This document shows, piece by piece, positions 22,547 through 31,758 of a stretch of 64,000 bases of DNA. Every line of letters starts with the position of its first letter. Position 1 is the first letter of the stretch. The position numbers were made by a program, and so were the translations under genes. Below the pieces are notes generated by a model, which searched no databases, had not been told where the DNA came from, and worked only from the letters and a program-made list of their open reading frames with translations. Origin of the DNA: Actinomadura rudentiformis (GTDB lineage Bacteria; Actinomycetota; Actinomycetes; Streptosporangiales; Streptosporangiaceae); the NCBI RefSeq assembly GCF_008923185.1, contig NZ_WBMT01000031.1:79870-143869 (forward strand). The letters are read 5' to 3'.

Positions 22547-25105
22547 ATGAGCTCTGGACGTGTGTCCCGTCATGCCCGCAGACGGATGATCGCCGCAGCG
22601 ACCGCCTGCGTCCTGTCCGCCACCCCGCTCGCCCCCCATGCCGCCGCTGCCGGCGATGCGCCGTACTCCGAGACCTACCGGCCCCAGTTCCACTTCACGC
22701 CGGAAAAGAACTGGATGAACGACCCCAACGGCCTCGTTTACTACAAGGGCGAGTATCACCTCTTCTACCAGTACAACCCCAACGGCAACTCCTGGGGTGA
22801 CATGTCCTGGGGGCACGCAGTGAGCCCGGACCTCGTGCATTGGAAGGAGTTGCCGCTCGCCCTGTCGCACGACGACAAAGAGATGGTGTTCTCCGGCAGT
22901 GCGGTCGTCGACTGGAACAACACCACCGGATTCGGTACGAAGACGAATCCGGCCATGGTGGCCGTGTACACCAGCGCCTACAAGAACGGCGGCAAGCAGG
23001 CGCAGTCGCTTGCCTACAGCACCGACCGCGGCCGCACCTGGACCAAGTACGAGGGCAATCCCGTCATCGACATCGGCTCCAAAGAGTTCCGTGACCCCAA
23101 GGTCCAGTGGTACGCGCCGACGAAGAGCTGGCTGATGACGGTGTCGCTGTCCACCGAGCACAAGGTCCAGTTCTATTCGTCCAAGGACCTCAAGGACTGG
23201 AAGCTGCTCAGCGAGTTCGGGCCGGCCGGTGCCACGGGCGGCGTGTGGGAGTGCCCCGACCTGTTCCCCCTCGCGGTCAACGGGGACAAGAACAACATCA
23301 AGTGGGTCCTGGTCGTCAACATCAACCCCGGCGGCATCGCCGGCGGTTCGGCCGCCCAGTACTTCATCGGCGACTTCGACGGCGAGAAGTTCACCGCCGA
23401 GGACAAGGGCACCTACACGCCGCCCGCCGGCACGGTCGTGCAGGACTTCGAGAGCACCGACTTCGGGACGTGGACGACCACCGGCACCGCGTTCGGCCAG
23501 GGACCGGCGGCCGGGGCGCTGGACGGGCAGGGGGCCGTCGACGGCTTCGACGGCAAGCGCCTTGCCAACAGCTTCCATGGAGGTGACGGCGCCACCGGCA
23601 CCCTCACCTCGCCTTCCTTCACCGTCGACACGCCCTACCTGAACTTCAAGGTCGGCGGCGGACGGCACCCGCACGAACCCGGAACCGTCATGCAACAGGG
23701 ACCCCCGCCCGAGGGGACACTCCTCGCCGACTTCGAAGGCGGCAGCTACGGCGACTGGACGAAGACCGGAGACGCCTTCGGCCCGGCACCTGCCGCCGGC
23801 ACCCTCCCCGGCCAGCAAGAGGTCTCCGGATTCCTGGGCAATGGACTGGTCAACACGTTCCTGAACGGCGACTCCACCACCGGAACCCTCACCTCATCCG
23901 AATTCACCATCGACAAGAAACACATCAACTTCCTCATCGGCGGCGGTAACCACCCTGCCGGCTCCGGCAACCCCACCACCGTCGAGCTCCTCGTCAACGG
24001 TCAGGTCGTGCGCAGCGCCACCGGAAGGGACGCCGAGGCACTCAACTGGGCTTCGTGGGACGTCAGCGACCTCGCGGGCAGGAAGGCGCGGATCAGGATC
24101 GTCGACGACAACACCGGCGGCTGGGGCCACATCAACGTCGACCACATCATGCTGTCCGACACCAAGGCCCAGCCCGTCTCCCAGGAGACGTCCGTCAACC
24201 TGATCGTCGACGGCCAGGTCGTCCGCAGCGCCACCGGGTCCAACAGCGAGACCCTGGACTGGGCCTCCTTCGACCTGCGTTCCTACGCCGGCAAGAAGGC
24301 CCAGATCCAGATCGTCGACATGAACACCGCGGGCTGGGGCCACATCCTGGCCGACCAGTTCACCGCCGCCGCCACCCCCGCCAAGTCCGTCGTGCAGCGC
24401 GCCGACTGGGCCGACTACGGCAAGGACTACTACGCGGCGGTGTCCTGGGAGAACGCACCGGGCGGCAAGCGGTACATGATCGGCTGGATGAACAACTGGG
24501 ACTACGGCGGCGCCATCCCCACCTCCCCCTGGCGCGGCGCGCAAAGCGTCCCTCGAGAGATGGCCCTGCGCACCGTCGACGGCAAGATCCGGCTCACCAG
24601 CAAGCCGGTCAGCAACCTGATGTCCCTCCGGCAGAGGCACCCGGCGACGGCGGCCGGCGTCACCGTCACCAACTCCTCCAAGCCCCTGATCGGCGCTGCG
24701 ACCACGGGCAAGGCACTCGACATCGAGGCGACCTTCTCCCTCAAGGACGCCGAACGCTTCGGCCTGAAGGTGCGCACCGGCGCCGGAGGCCAGGAGACCG
24801 TCATCGGATACGACACCACGACGCACGAGCTGTACGTCGACCGGAGCCGCTCCGGAGCCGTGGACTTCAACAGCACCTTCCCCGGCGTCCAGCGAGCACC
24901 GCTGAAGGCGGAGAACGGCAAGGTGAAGCTGCGGATCCTCGTCGACTGGTCGTCGGTCGAGGTGTTCGGCGGCGGCGGCGAAGCGGTGATCACCGACCAG
25001 GTCTTCCCCGACCCCGCCAGCCAGGGAGTGCAGATCTTCGCCGAGAACGGCACGGTGAAGCTGGACCGGGCCGATGTCTGGCATCTCGGCTCCTACCGCG
25101 ACTGA
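22547..25105 (+). CDS. Secreted levanase/inulinase-type fructan hydrolase, GH32, with nested binding-module insertion
   Basis: An 852-residue exported enzyme cutting fructans or sucrose-type bonds. An Arg-rich signal peptide ends near residue 38. The five-bladed propeller carries the three catalytic acids: nucleophile Asp59 in WMNDPNG, transition-state Asp183 in FRDPK and acid/base Glu235 in WECPD; GWMNNWDYGG follows after the insert. Residues ~293-609 are an internal beta-sandwich insertion containing duplicated modules. The remaining ~190 residues are the GH32 C-terminal beta-sandwich, ending DRADVWHLGSY. AGGAGA precedes the ATG. It is controlled by a divergent LacI gene with two operators. 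Its 3' end overlaps the convergent aldolase gene by 13 bases. Confidence 0.92.
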   Translation: MSSGRVSRHARRRMIAAATACVLSATPLAPHAAAAGDAPYSETYRPQFHFTPEKNWMNDPNGLVYYKGEYHLFYQYNPNGNSWGDMSWGHAVSPDLVHWKELPLALSHDDKEMVFSGSAVVDWNNTTGFGTKTNPAMVAVYTSAYKNGGKQAQSLAYSTDRGRTWTKYEGNPVIDIGSKEFRDPKVQWYAPTKSWLMTVSLSTEHKVQFYSSKDLKDWKLLSEFGPAGATGGVWECPDLFPLAVNGDKNNIKWVLVVNINPGGIAGGSAAQYFIGDFDGEKFTAEDKGTYTPPAGTVVQDFESTDFGTWTTTGTAFGQGPAAGALDGQGAVDGFDGKRLANSFHGGDGATGTLTSPSFTVDTPYLNFKVGGGRHPHEPGTVMQQGPPPEGTLLADFEGGSYGDWTKTGDAFGPAPAAGTLPGQQEVSGFLGNGLVNTFLNGDSTTGTLTSSEFTIDKKHINFLIGGGNHPAGSGNPTTVELLVNGQVVRSATGRDAEALNWASWDVSDLAGRKARIRIVDDNTGGWGHINVDHIMLSDTKAQPVSQETSVNLIVDGQVVRSATGSNSETLDWASFDLRSYAGKKAQIQIVDMNTAGWGHILADQFTAAATPAKSVVQRADWADYGKDYYAAVSWENAPGGKRYMIGWMNNWDYGGAIPTSPWRGAQSVPREMALRTVDGKIRLTSKPVSNLMSLRQRHPATAAGVTVTNSSKPLIGAATTGKALDIEATFSLKDAERFGLKVRTGAGGQETVIGYDTTTHELYVDRSRSGAVDFNSTFPGVQRAPLKAENGKVKLRILVDWSSVEVFGGGGEAVITDQVFPDPASQGVQIFAENGTVKLDRADVWHLGSYRD
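23424..24372 (+). repeat. Nested duplication of a binding module inside the GH32 gene
   Basis: Within the GH32 protein, the front half of one module (from TVVQDFESTDFGTW to GGGRHPHEPG) is followed by a complete second copy (TLLADFEGGSYGDW to GWGHINVDHIMLSD), then by a second copy of the back half only (VNLIVDGQVVRSATG to GWGHILADQFT). The order 1a-2a-2b-1b shows that a copy was inserted into the middle of the module rather than placed after it. Confidence 0.75.
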
Positions 25106-26130
25106 TCCCGACCAGAAGCCGAGATCGTGGCGGAGGCCAGGTCCAGGGCGATGTCGGTGATCATGTCTTCCTGCCCTCCGACCAGGTTGCGGGCGCCGAC
25201 CTGGAGAAGGATCGTCCGGACGTCGAGTCCGTGGTGGGCGGCCGCGGCCTCGGCGTGGCGGAGGAAGCTGGAGTAGACGCCGGCGTAGCCGAGGGTGAGG
25301 GTCTCCCGGTCGACCTGGACGGGGCGGTCGCGCAGCGGCCGGACGATGTCGTCGGCGGCGTCCTGGAGGGTGAACAGGTCGCAGCCGTGCTCCCAGCCTT
25401 GGAGGTCGGCGACCGCGATGAACGCCTCGATGGGGCAGTTCCCCGCGCCGGCGCCCTGGCCGGCGAGGGAGGCGTCGACGCGAGTGACGCCTTCCTCGAC
25501 GGCGACCACGGAGTTCGCCACGGACAGCGACAGGTTCTCGTGGGCGTGGATGCCGAGCTGGGTGTCGGAGTCGAGGACGTCGCGGTATGCGCGGATCCGG
25601 TCGCGGACGCCGTCCATCGTGAGCCGTCCGCCCGAGTCGGTGACGTAGACGCAGTGCGCCCCGTACGACTCCATCAGCTTGGCCTGGGCAGCGAGCTCCT
25701 TGGGCGGCGCCATATGGCTCATCATGAGGAAGCCGGAGACGTCCATGCCGAGGTCGCGGGCCTTGGCGATGTGCTGGGCGGCGATGTCGGCCTCGGTGCA
25801 GTGGGTCGCGATCCGGATCGAGCGGACGCCGAGGGCGTGGGCGCGTTCGAGTTCGGCGATGGTGCCGATGCCGGGTAGCAGCAGGGTGGTGAGGACGGCG
25901 TTGGTGGTGTTCTGGGCGGCTGCCTCGATCCACTGCCAGTCGGTGTGGCTGCCGGGCCCGTAGGTGAGAGAGCCACCGGCGAGGCCGTCGCCGTGCGCGA
26001 CCTCGATGGCGTCGACGCCGGCGGCGTCGAGGGCCGCGACGACGCGGCCGACGTCGGCGGGATCGATGCGGTGCCGGATGGCGTGCAGGCCGTCGCGAAG
26101 GGTGACGTCCTGGATGTACAGCCTGGTCAT
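25093..26130 (-). CDS. mhpE: 4-hydroxy-2-oxovalerate aldolase
   Basis: A 345-residue DmpG/BphI/MhpE-type aldolase that splits 4-hydroxy-2-oxovalerate into pyruvate and acetaldehyde. It opens LYIQDVTLRDGLHAIRH, the HMGL-like TIM-barrel start with the metal-binding Asp and catalytic Arg/His, and has IHAHENLSLSVANS (metal His pair) and DASLAGQGAGAGNCPIEAF further on. The C-terminal helical part contacts the dehydrogenase that channels acetaldehyde. It overlaps the acetaldehyde dehydrogenase gene by four bases, as expected for a two-subunit channelling complex. It is the last gene of a minus-strand operon. Confidence 0.95.
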   Translation of the reverse strand: MTRLYIQDVTLRDGLHAIRHRIDPADVGRVVAALDAAGVDAIEVAHGDGLAGGSLTYGPGSHTDWQWIEAAAQNTTNAVLTTLLLPGIGTIAELERAHALGVRSIRIATHCTEADIAAQHIAKARDLGMDVSGFLMMSHMAPPKELAAQAKLMESYGAHCVYVTDSGGRLTMDGVRDRIRAYRDVLDSDTQLGIHAHENLSLSVANSVVAVEEGVTRVDASLAGQGAGAGNCPIEAFIAVADLQGWEHGCDLFTLQDAADDIVRPLRDRPVQVDRETLTLGYAGVYSSFLRHAEAAAAHHGLDVRTILLQVGARNLVGGQEDMITDIALDLASATISASGRDQSR

Positions 26131-27059
26131 GAGCTCACTTCCGTGAGGGCGATGGTCTCAGCGACGCGCAGGGCGGCCGAGGTCATGATGTCGAGGTTGC
26201 CGGCGTAGGCGGGCAGGTAGTGCGCGGCGCCCTCCACCTCCAGGAACACCGACACCTTCGTCGTGACCGGTGGGGCGCCGCCGGGCACGAGGGTGTGAAC
26301 GGGCTCGTCGGTGATCGGGGTGAACTGGACCTGCTGCTTGAGCCGGTAGCCGGGGACGTACTGCGCCACCTCGGCGACCATGCCGGCGACGGAGGCGCGG
26401 ATCGCGTCATGGTCGGCGTCGCCGATCAGGCAGAAGACGGTGTCGCGCATGATGAGCGGCGGGTCGGCGGGGTTGAGGATGATGATCGCCTTGCCGCGCC
26501 CGGCACCGCCGACCGACTCGATGGCGTGGGCGGTGGTCTCGGTGAACTCGTCGATGTTGGCGCGGGTGCCGGGCCCGGCGGACCTGGACGCGATCGAGGC
26601 GACGATCTCGGCGTAGGGAACGGGTGTCACCCGGGAGACGGCGGCGACCATGGGGATGGTGGCCTGGCCGCCGCACGTCACCATGTTCAGGTCGGGGGCG
26701 CCGAGGTGGTCCTCCAGGTTGACCGGAGGCACGACGAACGGGCCGATCGCGGCGGGCGTCAGGTCGATGAGGGGCGTGCCGTGCGGGGCGAGCTTGGCCG
26801 CGTTGGCGATGTGGGCCTTGGCGGACGTGGCGTCGAAGACGATGCCGATCTCGGCGAACCCGTCCATCGCGATCAGGCCGTCCACCCCGGCGGCGGTCGT
26901 GGCCACCTTCATCCTCTGGGCGCGGGCGAGCCCGTCCGAGCCGGGGTCGATGCCGGCCATCGCGCCCATCTCCAGCGAGGGCGAGGTCCGCAGCACCTTG
27001 ATCATCAGGTCGGTGCCGATGTTGCCGGACCCGATGATCGCGACCTTGGTCTTCTTCAC
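26127..27059 (-). CDS. mhpF: Acetaldehyde dehydrogenase (acylating)
   Basis: A 310-residue DmpF/BphJ/MhpF-type enzyme converting acetaldehyde, NAD+ and CoA to acetyl-CoA. The N-terminus KKTKVAIIGSGNIGTDLMIKV is the Rossmann NAD site; the catalytic cysteine is Cys129 in NMVTCGGQATIPM. The GTG start at 27059 follows AGGAGAG and overlaps the hydratase stop; a much longer in-frame extension is only the hydratase gene read out of frame. With the aldolase it should form the usual heterotetramer passing acetaldehyde through a tunnel. The product acetyl-CoA enters central metabolism. Confidence 0.95.
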   Translation of the reverse strand: MKKTKVAIIGSGNIGTDLMIKVLRTSPSLEMGAMAGIDPGSDGLARAQRMKVATTAAGVDGLIAMDGFAEIGIVFDATSAKAHIANAAKLAPHGTPLIDLTPAAIGPFVVPPVNLEDHLGAPDLNMVTCGGQATIPMVAAVSRVTPVPYAEIVASIASRSAGPGTRANIDEFTETTAHAIESVGGAGRGKAIIILNPADPPLIMRDTVFCLIGDADHDAIRASVAGMVAEVAQYVPGYRLKQQVQFTPITDEPVHTLVPGGAPPVTTKVSVFLEVEGAAHYLPAYAGNLDIMTSAALRVAETIALTEVSS

Positions 27060-27898
27060 GTTCTCTCCTGGGCGCTGAAGACGGCGGTGACCGGCCCGAG
27101 TCCGGACAGTTCGGCGTGGACGGTGTCGCCGGGCCCGACCGCGACCATCGGGCCGAGCGCGCCCGACAGCACGACCTCCCCGGCGCGCAGCGGCTCGCCG
27201 AGGTCCCGGACGGTCCGGGCCAGCCACGCCAGGGCGGCCAGGGGATCGCCCAGGCACGCGGCGCCGGTGCCTTCGGACACCGGATCGCCGTCCAGGAACA
27301 TCCGCATGGTCACGTCGCGGGGCTCGAACTCCTTGAGCGTCGAACGCCGGCCGGACAGCACGAACAGGCCGCTGGAGGCGTTGTCGGCGACGGTGTCGGT
27401 GATGGTGATGTCCCATCCGGCGATCCGGCTGTCCACGATCTCCAGGGCGGCGACCGCGTGGTCCACGGCGGCGCGGACCTGCCCGTCGTCCAGGTCGCCG
27501 TCGTCCAGGTCGGCGCCGAGCACGAACGCGATCTCGGCTTCGGCCTTGGGCTGAAGCAGCCGTCCGCTGGGCACCCGCGCCGCGGCGGAGACGTCCATGT
27601 CGTCGAACAGCACCCCGACGTCGGGCTGGTCGACGCCCAGCTGGCGTTGCACGGCCGGGGACGTCAGGCCGATCTTGCGGCCGACTCGCCGGGCTCCCGC
27701 AGCCAGCCGGGCCTGCGCCAGGCGGCCCTGGACCGCGTAGGCGGCCCGGACATCGGTGGCGCCGATGAGGTCGCGCACAGGGGCGCAGGGGACACCGGAG
27801 GCTCCGGCCTCGGTGAGCCGCCGCGCGGCATCGGTCACAGCCGCACTGGTTTGAGGTGTCCCGCGCGTCTGAGCGGCCGGGAACGTGGGCTCGGTCAT
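27056..27898 (-). CDS. mhpD: 2-hydroxypenta-2,4-dienoate hydratase
   Basis: A 280-residue hydratase of the MhpD/DmpE/BphH family, adding water to 2-hydroxypenta-2,4-dienoate to give 4-hydroxy-2-oxovalerate. The core shows KAEAEIAFVLGADL (metal-binding Glu pair), AALEIVDSRIAGWD and DTVADNASSGLFVLS, all characteristic. The first ~35 residues are less conserved. It is the first gene of the mhpD-mhpF-mhpE operon and is divergent from the Liv-type importer, with two copies of a 17-bp motif between them. It performs the third step after ring cleavage. Confidence 0.93.
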   Translation of the reverse strand: MTEPTFPAAQTRGTPQTSAAVTDAARRLTEAGASGVPCAPVRDLIGATDVRAAYAVQGRLAQARLAAGARRVGRKIGLTSPAVQRQLGVDQPDVGVLFDDMDVSAAARVPSGRLLQPKAEAEIAFVLGADLDDGDLDDGQVRAAVDHAVAALEIVDSRIAGWDITITDTVADNASSGLFVLSGRRSTLKEFEPRDVTMRMFLDGDPVSEGTGAACLGDPLAALAWLARTVRDLGEPLRAGEVVLSGALGPMVAVGPGDTVHAELSGLGPVTAVFSAQERT

Positions 27899-27972
27899 CG
27901 CGAACCTTCGAAGTCATAGGGGATGGGCCGTTCCCGACTATTGCGACGGCCGACCTGGTGACACACGCCGGC

Positions 27973-28040
27973 GTTCCGGACAACGGCACGCCGACGGCGG
28001 AAACGGCCGGTCAGCGGACTCGTGTGCCGCAGAGCGGAAC
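27973..28040. promoter_or_regulatory. Two 17-bp operator-like sites between mhpD and livF
   Basis: GTTCCG-N5-CGGCAC at 27973-27989 and GTGCCG-N5-CGGAAC at 28024-28040 are near-palindromes of the same 6-5-6 form and are reverse complements of each other in the arms. They lie midway between divergent genes. The same motif appears twice at 35055-35103, upstream of the dioxygenase genes. The likely reader is the IclR-type regulator at 42620-43441. Confidence 0.65.
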
Positions 28041-28123
28041 GACAGGCTTTCCTGTGACCGCCATCACCTTACGTTCCGGGGCAGCAGTCGAATTTCCTTC
28101 TCTCCGGAAGCAGGGCAACGAAC

Positions 28124-28903
28124 ATGCTGGAAGTGCGGGGCATCAGCGTGCGCTACGGGCAGGGCGCACCCGCGCTGAGATCGCTCCACCTCAGGGCCGG
28201 TCCGGGCCAGGTCACCGCGGTCGTCGGCGGCAACGGCGCGGGCAAGTCGACCCTCATGAAGGCCGTCTCGGGCGTTCTGCCCTTCGACGGCGGCCGCCTG
28301 GAGGGCGGCGAGATCCTTTTCGACGGGCGACCGGTCCACGGGCTGGGGCCGACGGCCCTGGTCCGGCGCGGCATCGCGCACGTCCCCGAGGGGCGGCGGG
28401 TCTTCGCGGACCTGACCGTCGAGGAGAACCTGCGCGCGGGAGCCTCCACTGCGCGCAAGGACGTTCGCGCCTCGCTCGACGAGGCGTACGGGATGTTCGA
28501 GGTGCTGGCCGAGCGGCGCAGGCAGCGGGCCGTCCTGCTGTCGGGCGGCGAGCAGCAGATGCTCGCCATCGCCCGCGGCCTGATGAGCAGGCCCCGGCTC
28601 CTGCTGCTCGACGAGCCGTCGCTCGGCCTGGCGCCCAAGGTCGTCGAACGGATCGGCGAGATCATCTCGGTGATTCGCGGCAGTGGCACGGCCGTCCTGG
28701 TCGTCGAGCAGAACGCGGCCATGGCGCTGGCGGTCGCCGACGACGGCTACGTCCTGGAGCAGGGACGTGTGGTCCTGTCGGGCACCGCCGCCGAGCTGCG
28801 GGCGACCGACGAGGTGCAGCAGCTTTACCTGGGCGGCTCCGGGTCGGCCGAGGAACTGCTCCGGTTCGCCGACCGAGCCCCGCTCGCGAGGTGGTCGGCA
28901 TGA
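28124..28903 (+). CDS. livF: Liv-type ABC transporter ATP-binding protein LivF
   Basis: A 259-residue ATPase of the LivF subfamily. It has Walker A GGNGAGKST, signature LSGGEQQM and Walker B RLLLLDEPSLGLAP, with the switch histidine replaced by VVEQNA, as is normal in LivF. It is the first of five genes in livFGHMK order and is divergent from mhpD. It energises uptake together with LivG. The position beside the ring-cleavage operon suggests the cargo is an aromatic acid rather than an amino acid (inference). Confidence 0.93.
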   Translation: MLEVRGISVRYGQGAPALRSLHLRAGPGQVTAVVGGNGAGKSTLMKAVSGVLPFDGGRLEGGEILFDGRPVHGLGPTALVRRGIAHVPEGRRVFADLTVEENLRAGASTARKDVRASLDEAYGMFEVLAERRRQRAVLLSGGEQQMLAIARGLMSRPRLLLLDEPSLGLAPKVVERIGEIISVIRGSGTAVLVVEQNAAMALAVADDGYVLEQGRVVLSGTAAELRATDEVQQLYLGGSGSAEELLRFADRAPLARWSA

Positions 28904-29712
28904 CCGCGCTCCGCCTGGAGGGCATCCGGCTGCGGTTCGGCGGGGTCACCGCTCTGGACGGGCTCGGCTTCACCGTGGAGCCGGGCACCGTCCACGCTCT
29001 GATCGGCCCGAACGGCGCCGGAAAGTCGTCGTGCTTCAACGTCATCAGCGGGCACTACCGGCCCGAGGCCGGAACGGTCGCGTTCGGCGACGACGATCTG
29101 ACTCATCTGCCGCCGCATGAGATCGCCCGACGCGGCGTCGGCCGCGCCTTCCAGAACATCGCGTTGTCGGCCCACGAGACCGTGCTGGACAACCTGATGG
29201 TCGCCCGCCACCGGTTGACCCGGTCGGGGTTCGTGGCCACCGCGCTCGGCCTGTCACGGGTGCGGCGAGAGGAAAGGCTGCACCAGGCCCGCGTCACCGA
29301 GATCGCCGAGTTCGCCGGGCTGGGCGGCAAGCTGGACACCCTCGCCGGCGCCCTGGCCTACGGCGACCGCAAACGGGTCGAGCTGGCCCGCGCCCTGGCC
29401 AGTGAACCCGGCATCGTCCTGCTGGACGAGCCCGCCGCCGGCATGCCGTCCCACGAGAAGTGGGACATCGCGCACCTCATCGTCAGCGTCCGCGACGCGC
29501 TGGGCATCTCGGTGCTGCTGGTCGAGCACGACATGCCGATGGTGATGGCGATCGCCGACCGGGTCACCGTCCTGGACTTCGGCCGCCGCATCGCCGGCGG
29601 CACCCCGGCCGAGGTCCAGAACTCTCCCGAGGTCATCGCCGCCTACCTCGGCTCATCGCATCCGGAGGCGGGCGCCGTGACCGTCTCGCCCGCGCGGGAG
29701 GAAACGTCATGA
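28900..29712 (+). CDS. livG: Liv-type ABC transporter ATP-binding protein LivG
   Basis: A 270-residue ATPase of the LivG subfamily with Walker A GPNGAGKSS, a divergent signature LAYGDRKR (LivG proteins usually have a YG-type rather than SGG signature), Walker B GIVLLDEPAAGM and switch VEHDMPMVM. The ATG at 28900 overlaps the livF stop by four bases. A long fused-looking frame upstream is only livF read out of frame. It is the second nucleotide-binding subunit of the importer. Confidence 0.93.
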   Translation: MTALRLEGIRLRFGGVTALDGLGFTVEPGTVHALIGPNGAGKSSCFNVISGHYRPEAGTVAFGDDDLTHLPPHEIARRGVGRAFQNIALSAHETVLDNLMVARHRLTRSGFVATALGLSRVRREERLHQARVTEIAEFAGLGGKLDTLAGALAYGDRKRVELARALASEPGIVLLDEPAAGMPSHEKWDIAHLIVSVRDALGISVLLVEHDMPMVMAIADRVTVLDFGRRIAGGTPAEVQNSPEVIAAYLGSSHPEAGAVTVSPAREETS

Positions 29713-30593
29713 AGATCTTGCAGCTGGTGCTGCTGGGTGTCTCGCTCGGCTCGATCTACTCCCTCATCGCCCTGGGATTCGTCGTGATCTACAAGGGCAC
29801 CAAGGTCATCAACCTGGCGCACGGGTCGGTGCTCCTGGCCGGCGCCTACGCGGTCGCGGTCCTGTCCCCGCACACCGGGTTCCTGCCCGCCGTCGCCCTG
29901 GGCGCAGTGGCGTCCGCGCTGTGCGCCGTGGTGATCCAGCGACTGGTCGCGGCGATGCGGACCCAGAACCATCTCGTGTTGACGATCCTCACGATCGGCG
30001 TGGACATCCTGCTGGCCACCGAGCTGTCCCGCCGCATCGGCTCCCGCGTCCTCACCATGGGCGACCCGTGGGGCGGACGGCGCGTGGAGATCCTCGGGAC
30101 CGTCCTCCCGCAGGCCAGGATCGCCGCGACCGTCGTCGGCATCCTCTTCATCGCGCTGTTCTTCCTGGTCTTCCGCCGCACCGACTTCGGTGTCCGGATG
30201 CGCGCCTCGGCCGACGATCCGCGCACCGCCGCGCTGATGGGCATCGACCAGCGCAAAGTCGCACTGACCTCGTGGGCCATCGGCGGTGCCCTCGCCTGCG
30301 TCGCCGGAGTGTTCCTCGCGGGGTTCCCCAACCCCGGCCTCGACCACACTTCCGGCCTCATCGCTCTCAACGCGATTCCAGCCATCATCATCGGCGGTCT
30401 GGACTCCACCGAAGGAGCCGTCCTGGGCGGGCTCATCGTGGGCGTCACCCAGACGCTCGTCGACGGCAACGCCTCCTCCTTGCACTTCCTCGGCGAGGGG
30501 TTCGGCACCGTCGCGCCGTACGTCGTGATGCTCCTCATCCTGCTGTGGCGGCCTTCCGGGCTCATGGGCTCCAAGGAGCTGAACCGTGTCTGA
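29709..30593 (+). CDS. livH: Liv-type ABC transporter permease LivH
   Basis: A 294-residue hydrophobic permease starting MKILQLVLLGVSLGSIYSLIALGFV, with the family hallmark VINLAHGSVLLAGAYAV and, near the C-terminus, AIIIGGLDSTEGAVLGGL. About eight membrane helices. The ATG at 29709 overlaps the livG stop; a longer in-frame start would overlap livG. It forms half of the channel with LivM, whose gene begins inside its last codons. Confidence 0.93.
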   Translation: MKILQLVLLGVSLGSIYSLIALGFVVIYKGTKVINLAHGSVLLAGAYAVAVLSPHTGFLPAVALGAVASALCAVVIQRLVAAMRTQNHLVLTILTIGVDILLATELSRRIGSRVLTMGDPWGGRRVEILGTVLPQARIAATVVGILFIALFFLVFRRTDFGVRMRASADDPRTAALMGIDQRKVALTSWAIGGALACVAGVFLAGFPNPGLDHTSGLIALNAIPAIIIGGLDSTEGAVLGGLIVGVTQTLVDGNASSLHFLGEGFGTVAPYVVMLLILLWRPSGLMGSKELNRV

Positions 30594-31701
30594 GACGACG
30601 ACCCTGCGGCGCGCCGGGCAGGCCGCGCCTTCCTCCTCTTCCCGTGCCGGGCGCGCGGCGCTGGTCCGCCGCGCCGCTCCGTGGCTGCTCCTGCTGCCGC
30701 TGTGCGCGGTGCCCCTGTACCTGGACGGATCCTGGCTGATCATCGGGATCCTCGGCATGTCCACCGCGGTCGGCGCCATCGGCCTGACCCTGCTGGTGGG
30801 TACCGCCGGCCAGCTGTCGCTGGCCCACGCCTTCTTCGTCGCGGTCGGCGCCTACACCTACGCCTACCTGGCAGGGGAGAGCGGACCATCGGCCGCGGGC
30901 GGGCTGGGTCTGCCGACTCTTCCGGCCGCGCTGGCCGCCATCGCCGCCGCCGGCCTGGCCGGGCTGCTGTTCAGCCCCGTCGCGGCCCGGGTCGGAGGCC
31001 TCTACCTGGGCGTCGCGTCCCTGGCTCTGGTGTTCATCGGCGAGCACGTGCTCAAGAACGCCACGCCTCTCACCGGCGGATACAACGGCCGCGAGGTCGC
31101 GACCCTCGCCGTGGGCGGGTTCGAGGTGAACGGCGGCGCCCCCGGCCTGTGGGTGCTGGGCGTCCCCTTCACCGGCCGGGAACGGCTGTGGTACCTGGCG
31201 CTGGCGGTCCTGGTCGTCTCGATCGTGGTGGCCGGCCGCATCGTGCGCGGCCGGCCCGGACGCGCCCTGCAGCTGATGCGCGACAACCCTGCCGCGGCGG
31301 GCTCGATGGGTGTCCCCGCCCACCGCTACAAGGCGGCGGCGTTCACCGTGTCGTCGGTCTTCGCCGGGGCGGCCGGCGTCCTGACCGCGCTGGCGTTCGA
31401 GTTCATCGTCCCGCAGTACTTCACCCTCCACCTGGCCGTGCTGTACCTGGCGATGGCCGTGATCGGCGGGCTCGGATCCGTGCCCGGCGCGGTCGCCGGA
31501 GGCCTGTTCGTCACCGCGCTTCCCCTGGTCCTGGACCGCTTCAGCGGCTCGCTGGGTTTCCTTGCGGCGCCCGGCTCGGGCGGCCTCGACGCGGCGATGT
31601 TCGCGCGCTTCGTCTTCGGCGCCCTCCTGGTCATCGTCCTGATCGCAGAGCCCGGTGGCCTGGCCGGGCTCTGGCGGCGGCTGCGGCCCTCCCGCCGCTG
31701 A
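30586..31701 (+). CDS. livM: Liv-type ABC transporter permease LivM
   Basis: A 371-residue permease with a ~30-residue charged N-terminal extension and about nine membrane helices. Signature segments: GAIGLTLLVGTAGQLSLAHA near residue 60 and YLAMAVIGGLGSVPGAVAGG in the C-terminal third. The GTG start at 30586, preceded by AAGGAG, overlaps livH by eight bases. It is the partner of LivH in the second Liv-type importer. Confidence 0.92.
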   Translation: MSETTTLRRAGQAAPSSSSRAGRAALVRRAAPWLLLLPLCAVPLYLDGSWLIIGILGMSTAVGAIGLTLLVGTAGQLSLAHAFFVAVGAYTYAYLAGESGPSAAGGLGLPTLPAALAAIAAAGLAGLLFSPVAARVGGLYLGVASLALVFIGEHVLKNATPLTGGYNGREVATLAVGGFEVNGGAPGLWVLGVPFTGRERLWYLALAVLVVSIVVAGRIVRGRPGRALQLMRDNPAAAGSMGVPAHRYKAAAFTVSSVFAGAAGVLTALAFEFIVPQYFTLHLAVLYLAMAVIGGLGSVPGAVAGGLFVTALPLVLDRFSGSLGFLAAPGSGGLDAAMFARFVFGALLVIVLIAEPGGLAGLWRRLRPSRR

Positions 31702-31758
31702 CCGCCGCCCTTCCACCCCTGACCGCTCCGGCGGCATCCCTTCCTGAAAGGTCCCATC

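Noticed and set aside
23894..25933. Long minus-strand frame across the GH32 gene and the aldolase
   Set aside because: Out of frame with the aldolase and antisense to GH32; the protein text is repetitive and meaningless.
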